Assembly: GCA_950295325.1 (NCBI GenBank)
Contig: OX485803.1
Span: 71,253,554-71,317,553 of the forward strand
DNA: 64,000 nucleotides
Direction of reading: 5' to 3'
From: Polytrichum commune
Lineage: Eukaryota; Streptophyta; Polytrichopsida; Polytrichales; Polytrichaceae
The notes under the pieces: model-generated
What the model saw: only the letters and a program-made list of their open reading frames with translations
What the model was told of the DNA's origin: nothing
The model's database searches: none
Shown here: positions 46,176 to 58,154 of the stretch, in pieces
Numbering within the stretch: the stretch's first letter is position 1
Layout: each line of letters starts with the position of its first letter
Program-made: the position numbers and the translations under genes

Positions 46176-46962
46176 GACATGAAGTCAGTGTTTACAAAGA
46201 TTTTTTAGCATACTCGGTCGAGATCCTAGTGTTTCCAAGTCCAATTGGCTACAAAAATTGTGATCTTTCGGTTTTTCTTCATTAATTTGGGGTATATTCC
46301 ATAGATTCCTCTAAATTGATGGGTAAACTTCCTGAAGTCTTGAACTTCAATCGATTATTTCTCAAACTCAACCGGTTCATCGTCTGGAGTTGCTGAAGGC
46401 CGTCCTCTTCAAATCTGGATGCAAAATTCAACCAAAAAACGCGTGCTATGAAAAATCTGACAATCTTTGGCTGGTGGGGTGTAGTAATAACTTCCATATG
46501 CTTGCACGTGGCTAGGAAGAGTTTTTCAAAGCCAATGCAAGCGTCCCTTTTCCTTGACATTATTACATGAAGGCTTTGGCTCCAAACCGGCAACATGGAA
46601 TTTGCAACACCCCGGTCCCAACCCACGATAAGGTGGACCAAAATTGTGTCACGTGAAACCCTTTTTGGCCTAGTCTTTGACACTCCCTTTGATTATCATG
46701 CTTTTATTTTGAACTTCACTTAGGTTTATAGTGAAGACATGGCGTGATTTTAGATATTGTCATTATAATTTTGTTAATGGTTTGTTTTTTTAATACATAA
46801 CATTGTCTCTAATACGAGCTGTTATGAAATGTAAAGAATCTTGTTATGTTTAGGCTTTAGGCTTTGGTGGTGCACCTTATCATGGTTGGATCCTTCTCCA
46901 CTGTCAACAACCAATCACTCACCAGTGAATGAATCCAAAACAACTAGTAGATGTCTTTTTTC

Positions 46963-47347
46963 CACTGGTAGAAAACATGGTGCCAAACAACATGGGTCCA
47001 AAGAATTACTTTGTTAGATTGAGGTGCCCAATCTAGACTCCTCATAGATGGATTGTGCCAATTTCATAAGCATTTTGTTGGGAATGGTGTTGTTTGGGAT
47101 CACGTGTTCTACTACACCGTTCATGATATTTAGTGTCACCGATGTTCAAAGCTATGCACTACTATTACTACTTTTGCTAAGAAGGTAAGATTTTGACCAG
47201 TAGTGTTATTTATATTGTGTCATGTCCATACAAACTATGTAATCTTTGTTGATAAAATAAAACTAAAAATGAACTCTATAGTAAGCAATTATAGAAATGC
47301 GCAATTCCAAATAGTACGTGACACTAAATATCATATACGGTGTAGTG
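46963..47347. mobile_element. CACTA-type MITE carrying a nested MITE
   Basis: The left end CACTGGTAGAAAACATGG pairs with the right end CACGTGTTCTACTAGTG, which is complete only after the inner element (47115-47342) is removed. The 3-bp target duplication TTC is at 46960-46962 and 47348-47350, the expected length for CACTA elements. The core is about 155 bp without coding capacity. Confidence 0.8.
47115..47342. mobile_element. 228-bp MITE with TA target, nested
   Basis: TIRs of about 25 bp: CACCGTTCATGATATTTAGT at the left and the complementary ACTAAATATCATATACGGTG at the right, with two mismatches. TA dinucleotides at 47113 and 47343 are the likely target duplication, which suggests Tc1/mariner-like mobilisation. 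Confidence 0.8.
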
Positions 47348-47823
47348 TTCTCACAATGAGGTTACATGAAAAAAAATACAAGGTACCTTTAATTCAATAG
47401 AGCAAAAATTTATCCAAATTTTGGAATTATTGTAGCTTGGATGAAATGATCCATACATTATTATATATAAAATGGAGTAGGTGAAAAATATAGGTAATAT
47501 TTGATATGTCTTTGGATTGGATGAGAAATTGTCTTAATTGACTAAATGCAATGAATTTAGATGTTGGCTATGGATGAGTCTTAGATGTATTGAAGGTTGA
47601 AATAATTGGCTTCAAGGGAAAGTCACCTTGTGACAAATCTGACATCGGGTGACCGATGAGGTTGGGACCCCCCAACTTTTTATTCATGTTCTCATTATTC
47701 ATAATATTTTATATATTCTAATATTTTATGATAAGGACAACGTACATGGGAACTTAGGGTAGGGTATACTTACTGGGGTTTGAAGGACCGCGAGGGGGCT
47801 ACTTGTCAAAGACTTGAAGAATG

Positions 47824-47825
<2 letters not shown>

Positions 47826-47891
<66 letters not shown>
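47826..47891. repeat. Perfect (AG)33 microsatellite
   Basis: An uninterrupted AG run of 66 bp. The minus-strand reading frame full of alternating Ser-Leu codons over this run is an artefact. Confidence 0.98.
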
Positions 47892-47894
<3 letters not shown>

Positions 47895-48993
47895 CCGAGC
47901 AAATAGTAATTGGAAGCACTAACTCGGTGATGATTTGGTCTTGTGTGCAGGCTCGGGGCGGTCACTGAGAGTTTCAAGATAGTGTTACAACCAGGTTCCA
48001 TTCAATATTATTTGCATGTACCGTTAATGTATTATAGTTGTTTTGTGATGGATTTATGTCAATTTTTGTCAAAATCCCAAGATTTTGATAAATGACTCAA
48101 TTTACAAACAAAATGGAGTCTATAAAATACAATCGTGGGATGCAAGCACGGTAAAGTGGACAACTCTTGATCCTTGGACATGCATAAGTGAAAGTGATCT
48201 AAAAAAAATACCGACTTTGAATTTTGTGAGAAAAAATCATAAACATTCAAAAAATATTGATCTACAAAGCCAAGTAATTTATGTTGAGAAACAAAAATCT
48301 CAAAAAAAGTCTACATATTCTAGAAGACGGTGCAAGTGGTCATATTGAACAAGTACTTATCAATTTTTGGTTTAAAATATGATAAATTTACATTGGATTA
48401 ATGATTTTCTACAAAAAATTTGATGATGACTTCAAGTGATAATGAATTCAAAGAACATGAAGAGAAAAAATAACGTTCAAAATAGTTAAGGTCATGAAAT
48501 TTATGTCCAAAACTAGATCTACTCATTTGCTTTTGAGCATTACTTTTGATTATAAGGTTTGAAGATCTCATCTTGGTATTCTACATTTTAGTACTTAACA
48601 CAAAAATAGAGGTCACCATGAAAAAAATCAACTCAAACAACAATTTGCTACTACTTTTAGGCATTTAACCAAAAAAAACTATGGTTTTAAGACACCCGAG
48701 CACTTTTTTGGTCCAATTTACCATGCTTGCACTCCATGGTTCTATATTTACCTATAGGATCTTGAAAAAAAGATTCTCAAAGTATTTATTTATTTATTAA
48801 CAAGGTGCCAATTATTCAAAAAGAAGAAGATAATTTGCCCATCTTTAATCAACCCCCGACCACACATGAGTTACAAAGGTATATAGCTTGTGATCACCTT
48901 GAGAGTTCTTATGCCTTCATGTAAATTCTCAACTTGATGTACACACATAACACGTTGTTAACATCTAACAACAATACTAGGAAAGTGTCAATA

Positions 48994-49117
48994 CACTAGT
49001 AAAAAACATGGTCCCAAATAACATGGCTGCAAATTGACCTATGATGGGTCTAGATTGGGCATGGTGATTTAAGAAGTTTTGAAACTGTGTTGTTTAGGAC
49101 CATGTTTTCTACAAGTG
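48994..49117. mobile_element. CACTA-type MITE, 124 bp
   Basis: Ends CACTAGTAAAAAACATGG and CCATGTTTTCTACAAGTG are inverted repeats with few mismatches, related to the element at 46963-47347. The flanking trinucleotides ATA and ACA are an imperfect target duplication. Confidence 0.65.
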
Positions 49118-49609
49118 ACAACAACCAAATGTCCTTGAACTCTATGTGAGGAAGGGTGCATTGTATAAAGTATAACATTGTTCATTCATCATCCAAAATT
49201 TTGAAAATGTCGCGACACTCGCAATTGTTTTTGCAATTAGCCTACCTAATTGTACTCTTTAGAGTACATAGGATGCACACATGCCTGCCTCCTTGGCTTG
49301 AGCATCTCATTGACCACGTAAACTTGTCCATTGTGGATGAAGGGGTTCTAGTGAAACGACGTCCCTTATAGGTTCGGGTCATTGATTCATTCCAATTGTG
49401 AATCTCAATTCCAATGAATGAGAGCAAATTGAGGCTGTAATGTTAATTTTGGGATCAAACAAGATCTATGAAGTCAATGATTGAAGTATATAATAGCTCT
49501 TAACATGTGTGGAAATACCTTTCATTAATTAACGAAAACACTAAAGAACCTTATGTAGTTTCTTAGATGATTTCACTAGAGGTAACATTCAAGGGCCCTA
49601 ATTAAATTA

Positions 49610-50560
49610 CAACATTTGTGGTATTTAGTGTCATTTGCGTAATATTGTCACTAACCTATTATGAGGTCCTAGCATTAGCCAACAACTTGATCATTAGTGT
49701 AGCCTCATGACACTTGGCACTAGTGTGCTGCTAGTATCTTGGCATGAGCATTGCCAATAACATTAGGAGGTCTATGCCTAGGCTACACAATGGACTAGTG
49801 GTTAACAAGTTGACCTCAAGTGTAAACACATGACACTTGGCATTAGTATGTTCAATAATATTCTTGCATATTGCAATGTAAAACTATCATCTCAAGCACT
49901 ACAACGTGCTACACTAAATCACATACTGTAAATAGTTGGGCATTTCGAAAAGTTATTTATGTTGGCAACTAGTGTCATATTGACCATTAGCAAATGTGAC
50001 ACTACTAAACCTCTAGGCATCTAGTTAGACTATTCACCTTTAGTGTCACATGCGTAATAATGTTACTTTTCCATTTTGAGGCATATGCTAGATTACACTA
50101 ATGATCAACAACTTCACCATAGGTGTCACCTCATGACAATTGGCGTTGAAGTGCACTTAGTAACATCTTGGCATGCATATGTTCAATTCCGTTATGAGTT
50201 GTATGCCTATGTTACAAAATGGTTTACAAGTTGACTGAAAGTGTACACAAATGGCACTTGACATTAGTATGCTCAAGAATAACTTCCTCCTGCACACTAA
50301 AATGTAAACACATGACTATTGCCATTAGTATGCTTGATGATATTTTCCCTGTGCATACTAAACACAAAATTATGATCTCAAGTATCCCAATGTGCTATGC
50401 TAAATGTCCTAAAGTAAATAACTTTTCACTTGAAAAGTTACTTATGATAACAAATAATATCATATTGACAATTAGCAGACATGACACTTGGAGACCTCTT
50501 AGCATCCAGTTTAGACCCTTTCGCAAATAGTGTATATAATGCTAACTACCATAAATGGTG
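49610..50560. mobile_element. TIR element with internal duplication, about 950 bp
   Basis: The left end ATTTGTGGTATTTAGTGTCA and the right end containing CTACCATAAATGGTG are imperfect inverted repeats. Two internal blocks (about 49634-49860 and 50044-50270) share words such as CACCTCATGACA and TTGGCATG. The interior is related to the element at 51456-52259. No transposase is encoded. Confidence 0.5.
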
Positions 50561-51244
50561 TGATGGGATCTTAACGAAATCCAATTGAGATAGATAAACC
50601 ACAAAATTGTTTACGAGATGTGTATTTTTAACTTGGATGGATATGAAGGCAACTTGTTGCAATAACATAGACCTCATGTCATCGAATCAACTGAGATAAT
50701 TAGGAAAACTGAAAGAATATAAATAGCATAGCATAAATGAAGACTCCTTGATCTTAAGTTGTATGTATGTGATCATAATTGGGTACATCGAAACTTAATA
50801 ACCAACCTGATTTCTTTGACGAAGGTAGGTGCACCTATTTTGATTTGTGAGCTATTCGAAGACCTAAAATTAAGGGTATAGTAAGCATAAACCAAATGCA
50901 ACATGATTTCCAAGAAATTGAAACATGATTGATCACCTAACACACCGTTACATAACAAGTAAATGGAGGCTGTAATTATGGGTAGGGTTATAGATTTGTC
51001 AATTCTACGTTGTAAATGAACTACATAGAAGACATTGAGAAGACACTATAAGTGCGACATATCATTTGTGGTTTCATCTTCTCACAATTATAAGAAGATC
51101 ATAATGTGAGCGGGTTTCAAATTGTTATCTTTTGCTCTCACCGGCTTCTCCTAGGATAAAACCGGATTGGTATGACGTGACTAGCAAATTCAAATCGAGG
51201 CCATAGCCATTTTCTTCATGATGTTTGGAACATATTTGCTAGCT

Positions 51245-51430
51245 ACAGATGAACCGGTTGGGTTTGAGAAAATCCGGTTGAAGTTCACGACTTCACGAAA
51301 AAATGATCGATCATCTTAGAAGAATTTATAGAATATACCTAATTTAATAAAGGAATGTCGAGAGATGTCCAACATGAAACCGGTTGGTCTTGGAAACAAT
51401 AGGACCTCGACCGACTATGCCCAAAAATCT
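51245..51430. repeat. Dispersed repeat, second copy at 61260-61448
   Basis: Both copies start with AGATGAACC, contain TTTGAGAAA, and end with TATGCCCAAAAATCTCCC. Divergence is moderate. The copies lie in the same orientation about 10 kb apart, each a few hundred bases before a TIR element. Confidence 0.7.
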
Positions 51431-51455
51431 CCCTGGACACTGATGCACATTATTG

Positions 51456-52259
51456 CATCGTTTATGGTATTTAGTGTCACGTACTCTATTGGCGAAGGGC
51501 CTAAACTAGATGCCTAGAGGTCTCAACGCCTGCTATTTGCCAATATGATTCCATTTGTCAACATAAGTAACTTCTTTAAGTGAAATAAATACCTATATTA
51601 TGACACTTGGAATAGCACATTGGGATACATTAGATGATAGTCTTGTGTTTTAATATGCAAAGGGAAAGATATTCTTGAGCATACTAATGGCAAGTGCCAT
51701 TTGTGTGCACTATAGTCAACTTGTAAACCATTGTGCAACATTGCCATGCACCTCATAACACTACACAAAATATGATATTTAGTGTTTGGTTATATTTAGT
51801 GTTGTTACCACCCTACCATGCTCAATACTAATTTTCAATTCTTTGACAATTAGTGTTAGACATAAATGTGCCGCTACCTTCCCTACTGCCACCTCCCTTA
51901 TTATATCCTTTTTCTTCATATCCTTACTAACACTAAATTCAAACATGTAACTTCCACACATTACCATAGTTGATATTTAGTATTTGAGTTTACATTTAAT
52001 GTTACTTACTTTCAAAGGGTTATTGATGCTTAGTGTATGCATTCGTATTTACTGTACCAAACACTAAATATCATGTTTTGTGTATTGAACATACTCATGC
52101 GAAGATATTAGTAAGCGCACTTGAATGCCAAGTGTCATGAGGTGACAACAACTACGCTGAAGTTGTTAATCATCAATGTGACCTAGCATATATACGCCTC
52201 AAAATAATGGGGGTAAGTGGCACGATTACACATGTGACACTAAACACCATAAAACGGTG
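51456..52259. mobile_element. TIR element of the TTTAGTGTCAC family, with nested MITE
   Basis: Left CATCGTTTATGGTATTTAGT and right ACCATAAAACGGTG are inverted repeats of the same type as the 228-bp MITE at 47115. The interior matches 2631-2720. The nested 319-bp element at 51764-52082 interrupts it. Confidence 0.65.
51764..52082. mobile_element. 319-bp MITE with TA target (copy 1 of 3)
   Basis: TIRs: CACAAAATATGATATTTAGT at the left and ACTAAATATCATGTTTTGTG at the right. TA flanks lie at 51762 and 52083. The uninterrupted flank CACCTCATA...TTGAACATACTC exists at 2656-2690, supporting insertion at a TA. The interior is AT-rich and non-coding. Confidence 0.9.
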
Positions 52260-52324
52260 TAGCTTATTTGAGGTTATTTGTCATTACCTTGCTTTTGGAA
52301 TTTCTTGGGATGCCACAATGCTGA

Positions 52325-52855
52325 TGGGGCATTCCCACCTGACATTAGTTAGAAGTAGTTTTAGTCTAAAAGCGGTTTTAGTTATCTAGGGTTCACACAT
52401 ACGGCTCTTTTTAGTGCCAAGCCTAGGTGGCAAATGATGTGGCATGGCTTAAAAGTGGAGGTTTTAAGCCTCAACCACCGACCCTCCCATCGGTACCTAA
52501 ACATGAGGCAAGAATATAGGAACTTTAAAAGTGTTGCCTCCCACCCTTGTGATTGGTTGCTTTTTAGTCTTAGCTATGAGGGCACGAGGAGCTTCATTAA
52601 CAAAAACCGATGGTAAGATAGGTGAGTAGTAAGGCATTCGGGGATGGGACAAAAACTACCCAACATTCATTGCTTGGTAGATAAAACCATGAACATGTGT
52701 GAAAGCTACTTAACTAAAACCTACTTGAAAATCTCCGGAGCAAGTTCTTGTAGGTGCATTGGGATAGTCGGATGCCTCCGCTATAACCGAGGGAGCTTTA
52801 CCCGGTTTTTAGAAAATACTTTGGGTCTTAACTAAAGTCAGGTGGGAATGCCCCA
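52325..52855. mobile_element. Harbinger-like TIR element, 531 bp
   Basis: The left end TGGGGCATTCCCACCTGACA is mirrored by the right end AGTCAGGTGGGAATGCCCCA, with about 26 of 27 positions matching. TGA trinucleotides flank both ends. A 3-bp target duplication fits PIF/Harbinger, although TAA or TTA is more usual. No transposase. Confidence 0.75.
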
Positions 52856-52934
52856 TGAGTCTGCTACAACTGTTTTTAGGGTTTATTTGGGTGTCATGAT
52901 ATGAGCTATATATGGCAGCCGGCATGACAACATT

Positions 52935-53552
52935 TTTTTATTTTTTTATTTTTTTATTTTTTTTTGAGACAGAAGGCCAAACGGCCAACGCCAAAATGGA
53001 TACCACAAAAGAAAAAAACAACACGCGCCCTCACAGAGGGGAGGCGGGCCCCTCGGGCGCGTGAACACCGCCACGTAAAAGAGAACTAACCGACCACAGC
53101 CAAGGACAACCCCCGGACCACCCAAGCCAAGGACCACCCCCACCCCACCAACCAAGGACAACCCCCAACCCACCAAGACCCCCGGGACCCAGACAAGGGT
53201 CGCCATCCTACCTACGATGTCTCTTCCAATTCCAGTTCATGTGCAAATCCTGTCGCCTACAGAGGACCCCCCGCGCTCCCCACGTCTTGTCAAAGCCGCG
53301 CACCAAGGCCTCTTTGGAGAAGCTACTAATCTTAATGTGTTCCAACACCCTCTTCCAAGCCATCTTAGCATAGATGATCAAAGCATCCCAAATTTGTTGC
53401 TTAACCTTAGCTTCATGCCATTGTGTCTGGTTAAACACCTTGTCATTCCGTTCAATCCAGATGGTCCAAAGGGTAATGCCCCTAAGAAGGTGCCAGATTT
53501 TAACCACTTTCCCGTATCTTTTGGGGATTCTTTCCCCGAACATCACTTGCTT
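52935..53552 (-). mobile_element. 5'-truncated LINE (non-LTR retrotransposon) fragment
   Basis: The minus-strand frame ending at 53208 reads LLRGITLWTIWIERNDKVFN. This is characteristic of the C-terminal tail of plant LINE reverse-transcriptase proteins, next to the zf-RVT region. A GC-rich 3' untranslated region follows. It ends in an A-rich tail, seen on the plus strand as T-runs interrupted by A at 52935-52966. The insertion is bracketed by identical 16-bp copies of CCGGCATGACAACATT at 52919-52934 and 53553-53568. Only about 620 bp of the element was inserted, as is typical of incomplete target-primed reverse transcription. Confidence 0.9.
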
Positions 53553-53926
53553 CCGGCATGACAACATTCAGATACTATATAGCGGTTCATCATCATGTTC
53601 CATTCGCATTCATTTATGATACTTTACTTACTAGTATTACAAAAACATTTCCAATGTTCCTTGGCCATCGTGGCGAGAGTGTGCACACTATGTTGACATG
53701 ATGTCATCATGGTGGCCTTTATAGTAGAGGCGCCTATTCCCGATCATGATCTCATCGGCAATCTACAAGGTACCGGAATTTCGATAACGTTGGGACTGAA
53801 TTTCAGTAAGTCTGGAACTGAAATTCGATCAAGTCAAAACGAATGATGCCATGACGCATGTCATGGTTTTGAGTGTTAAAGTGAGGAGGAATGAGTGGTT
53901 ATAACAGACTCTAGACATTGGTCATA

Positions 53927-54823
53927 CACTCTAAACTCCGTAGTATCACACCTGTGGCAACCAAAGTGCACGTGATATTACGGAGTTTTGTACAGTTAAC
54001 ATGGATGTGTGAGTCTATAGAATTGGTGTAGCAGGTGACACTATGGAGTAACGCAAAGTGCAACATTATAATGTTGTGGTGTGGTCCACTCCACTTGGCC
54101 TTCCCGGGCGATGTGGCATATGCATGCACCGACATATAACAAGTGGCATAAGAAGGTGAAGAATAAGAATAAGAACGTGACACTCCACATATTGACACAT
54201 GGGGCAATGTGAGGGTGTGGGTTGACCACGGGGAGGTCACTCCATTATAAAGTTGAACAACCATGTGCGAACACTTGACATGTAAAAAATCCTACTTTTG
54301 ATATAAAGCATCACTAAAATGAGTCAAAATTTTATCAAAATTTTTATGAGTAGATATACACAGTACCTATTACATAGTAAAAAATGATGACTAAATTTGA
54401 TGAATTGTTTTCTTTAATTTATAAAACATACCGTTTCTAACTAGAATGACACAGAATTGAACTATAAAAAATTACTATAAAAAATGAAGATGACTAAAAA
54501 TTTCAAAAAAATAATAATACAAAAGATACTATCAATGATTATGTATATGTAGAAAAAATATCAAAAAATTTAAAATTATCTATGGCATGTAATATAGGGG
54601 TAGCAAACTTTGTTTACACGTGGTGTTCAACTTGACAATGGAGTGACCTCCCCGTGGGGTTGACTTCTTTGGTGGTTTGCATTAATGACAAAATTCGTGA
54701 TATAAGGGAGAAAAATGTGACAATAAGGAGTGAGATTTGAACTATGCACATCCGTTCCCTAGGGTTTCGAGATATTAGAGAGTGAGTGACATTATGGAGG
54801 TTGATATTACAGAGCTTAGGGTG
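53927..54823. mobile_element. TA-target TIR element carrying a nested hAT-like MITE (copy A)
   Basis: Left CACTCTAAACTCCGTAGTAT and right ATATTACAGAGCTTAGGGTG are imperfect inverted repeats, flanked by TA at 53925 and 54824. Without the inner element and one target copy the length is about 459 bp. Copy B at 63108-63591 is related, in inverse orientation. Confidence 0.8.
54227..54656. mobile_element. hAT-like MITE, 430 bp, with 8-bp target duplication
   Basis: Left CACGGGGAGGTCACTCCATT and right AATGGAGTGACCTCCCCGTG are perfect inverted repeats for 20 bp and continue imperfectly. The octamer GGGTTGAC is duplicated at 54219-54226 and 54657-54664. Copy B of the host element has the site once, near 63266. 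Eight-bp duplications are typical of hAT elements. The interior is AT-rich, without coding capacity. Confidence 0.92.
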
Positions 54824-55706
54824 TACTCCTTTGGTAAGACAACTTCACAAAAGCGTAAACTAGACATCCATGAAGGTTCCAAGCTAGTTCATGAACCTTC
54901 CAACCAATGATACCATGGTGTTCTACCAATCTCACGAACCTTTTAAATGAGTTCATGATTGTTTTAAGCTGATTTGACATGTGGCACACCTCAATTTCAT
55001 GATAGTGGACTTTTACTTCTACCAACTTCATACATCTTCCAAACTATTTTCATGCATCTTTTTGCACTATGTGGTTTTCATACTCTCAACTTCTCGCCTC
55101 CTCGTTTGACATTCTTTGCCTTCTCGTTGCTTGTGGGTTCCTCCTTTGTTTTGTGTTTACCTGGAAGCCTCTATCCTTGACATCGATTTTTCTTTGGCCT
55201 TCATTATAAGACCTCAAAGCCAAAGGCAAACAGTGTTGGTTCATTCTCTAGTCTTTGATTATTGTACATCAAAACAAGCAACACAAACCCAATGTACGTG
55301 GAATGCGCATCTCGTGGATTTGAGAGTGTATAGTGATTAGGAATTATACATGATGTACTGTTCTTTGTGAAATAAATTTCCACAATTCATGACATTAACT
55401 TTGTGAAGTTGTGAATACGGACACCAAATCATGAAATTGTTCACAGCATGTAGTGAAATTGGTTGAAAATTCAAGTGAATTTGGTTGTTTCTACAATAAA
55501 CTTGGTTCATGATTCCATTGAAATCGATAGAACCTATTGCTAAATCGGTTTGGAAAATCATGAAAGTGAGTTTGCACTTGCGTGAATTCATCCTACCAAA
55601 GGAGTATTTGAAGAGATTTGCAGGCCCAGGTTTGACCTTTGGAAGCACACTCCTTCTTTACGTAGAATTAGCAAACAAGATATTCATTGACATCTTCACC
55701 AAACCA

Positions 55707-56054
55707 CACTAAATATTGTCACTAATTCTATTTGTCTTGCTCAATATGAATTGTAAACCACTTGTGTAATGTCACCAACATGGCATTATTGGTCATTTCT
55801 TGTAGAAGAATTTGGACATTATAGATTTACATTGTTACAATTGTTGTCACTCTCTAAGTGTTTTTTCATCCATATTTCAATCATCCATGACAATATTTCA
55901 TTACAAAAATGTTAGGATGCATAATATACCAAAAGTAGATGAACTAAAATTAGGTTAGGGTGACATTATTTGTAAACTTATGCATAAGAAGTGTCATTAG
56001 AAAGGTACCACACTTATATAAAATACCATATGACACTAAATACAATATTTAATG
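55707..56054. mobile_element. Probable TIR element of the ACTAAAT-type family
   Basis: Left CACTAAATATTGT and right ACAATATTTAATG are a near-perfect 13-bp inverted repeat. The right end also carries TGACACTAAAT as in the neighbouring families. Target duplication is unclear. Confidence 0.4.
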
Positions 56055-56084
56055 TAGTAAGTCTAAGGTATGTGGTAGTGTATA

Positions 56085-56380
56085 TAGGGGAGCCCTATGT
56101 GTAGGGATTCTTGGTGTCTACGTAAACTCATCCATTAGCAAGGTGGAATTGCAATGAACTATTTTATAGTCCAAAGAAATCTATTTTAAGACCATTTGAC
56201 CCCACAAATGGCATCAAAGATCTTGAATTAATCTATTGACTTCAATTAGAACGAATAATCCTCAACCTTGCAGGGGGATTTGTTTTTTTTACTAAAGCCC
56301 CTTCATCGACGATGGATGAGTTTACATAGATGCCACAAAACCCCAAGCCGAGCCCTATGGAACCCCTATAGTTGATTGGT
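56085..56380. mobile_element. Probable TIR element, about 300 bp
   Basis: A left block containing GAGCCCTATG and CTACGTAAACTCATCC is mirrored by a right block containing GGATGAGTTTACATAG and CATAGGG-related sequence, as imperfect inverted repeats of about 50 bp. Similar words recur at 61750-61790 and 61955-62000. Confidence 0.45.
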
Positions 56381-58150
56381 GTGTGGCTGAGTGAGGATCC
56401 AAGAACAAACGCCATAAAGACACAGGTTTAAAAGAGATTGGACTATGTTTTCAAGTGTTATTAACTACTCCACACTCAATAATGAACATAATTGGGAGGA
56501 CATGTATTCAATTTAGGAATCAACAGACGTGCAAGTCTTTCGATAACCATAACTTAATAAGGGGAGGTTTGATTTCAATTTGGTTTTAGTTGATTTTTCA
56601 TCACAAACATGCTAGTGTAACACAAATTTGAAAACATAAATTTTTTTAATAGAAGATGGAGAACAAGGAAAATAAACCAAATAACAACCACATGCCTTAG
56701 CAACTTCTAGATTTGAAACAAATTCTCACAATTCCATCAAACAATAATGCAGCCTGATCAAAGTTCACATCACAAGTCTAGCTCTGAAGGTCAAATTGTT
56801 GAATGGCAACTTACGTTGCACATGAAAAGAACAATCAAGCCTCCCATATAAAGATATACCCAAATCCAACACATGACCTAAGACCAACACCTAGAAATCT
56901 TGTACAATAAGTACGTATGGCTTTTGAAGATGTACATTCTATGAAAATCTTAGGTCGCCTACGAATGAAACTTTAAACCCATATAACTTTTTCATATGGT
57001 AATCAAACAATATAATCTTTAGTGCGTTGGAATCTCTTCATCTTGCAAAGAAGAAAATATACAATTTTGTTAGTTTTAGTAATAGAAATAGGCCAGGCGC
57101 TTACCAATGCTGACGGTTTCAGGTATACCTACCTAAGCAAACATGCCCTTATATAACAATACTCAATTAATGAGTCGTGTTCATGGGTCCCGTAGTAGAT
57201 TTGAAAATAAAACCTCCGGATGTTGGAATCCGAGTACTTTAGACTGAATCTAAAGTTAGGGCAGGTGAGTGATGTTATGGAAGTTGACATCTTCACCTAA
57301 TCTGAAGCAGCTTGTGACTTTGACATTCAACATGCAACAGTCATCAATCACTAAAATCGCACAGACAAGTCAAACAATCGTGCAGATCAGAACTTGCACC
57401 ACATTGATCACAACTCTAGCTTTGAAGCTTGATTTCCATCAAATTCTTGTTGACTAGACAGAATGTAGAAACAGAGATTCGGAATCATATTTGCTTGGCA
57501 ATAGTCACTCAAGATACCATGGAGAAAGTAATGGGGTGATGTACTTAGCCAATTCTACAATCTGGTGGGAAGATGCAAGCTGCCCCAGGGCCATGTTTGA
57601 GTGACTCTGATGATTGATGTACTTGCAAAGGTCACGCGGAACACACCTCTCATCTTCACCTTCATTACCGTAACGTCGACACAAAATATTCATTTTCTGA
57701 AGGGGGAACAATCCACGTCTCGCTCTCACATTGGTGAAGACCGTGGTGGATCCCACGTGGAGATCACCTTTCGTCACTCTCATGTGTAGAACAAGCAATC
57801 CTCTACGGTATATGTTGCATTAGTGAGCCCTCAGATTAATTTAGTCACGGCCATGCCATGGACCCACAGATCATTGCAAGATCGAAGACCGATTCTTGAG
57901 GAATAATCACTACGTTCCTGGATGAGTGGCTCGCACGTCACAACCCAATTTAGTATCCTGTTGTCTGTGAAATGTGGATGATTTTGATTACTTGAGAGCA
58001 CACCGACCAAGCATCTTGCTTGCACGAATTTCCTTGATAATTTCGTACAATTCGGTAGCTACGGTTCTTGGACACATTTTTTTGTGATTGGTTGATTGAT
58101 TGTTTCACGAAAACGGTAAGGTTTGGGTCCGAATGATCGCTATAACGGAG
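56381..58150. other. Intergenic, nothing recognised
   Basis: Short open frames only, none with a recognisable domain. The minus frame 57505-57798 is open for 97 codons but matches no family known to me. Confidence 0.5.
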
Positions 58151-58154
58151 TTTG

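Noticed and set aside
47726-48001. Minus-strand protein with a long Ser-Leu run
   Set aside because: Translation of the (AG)33 microsatellite.
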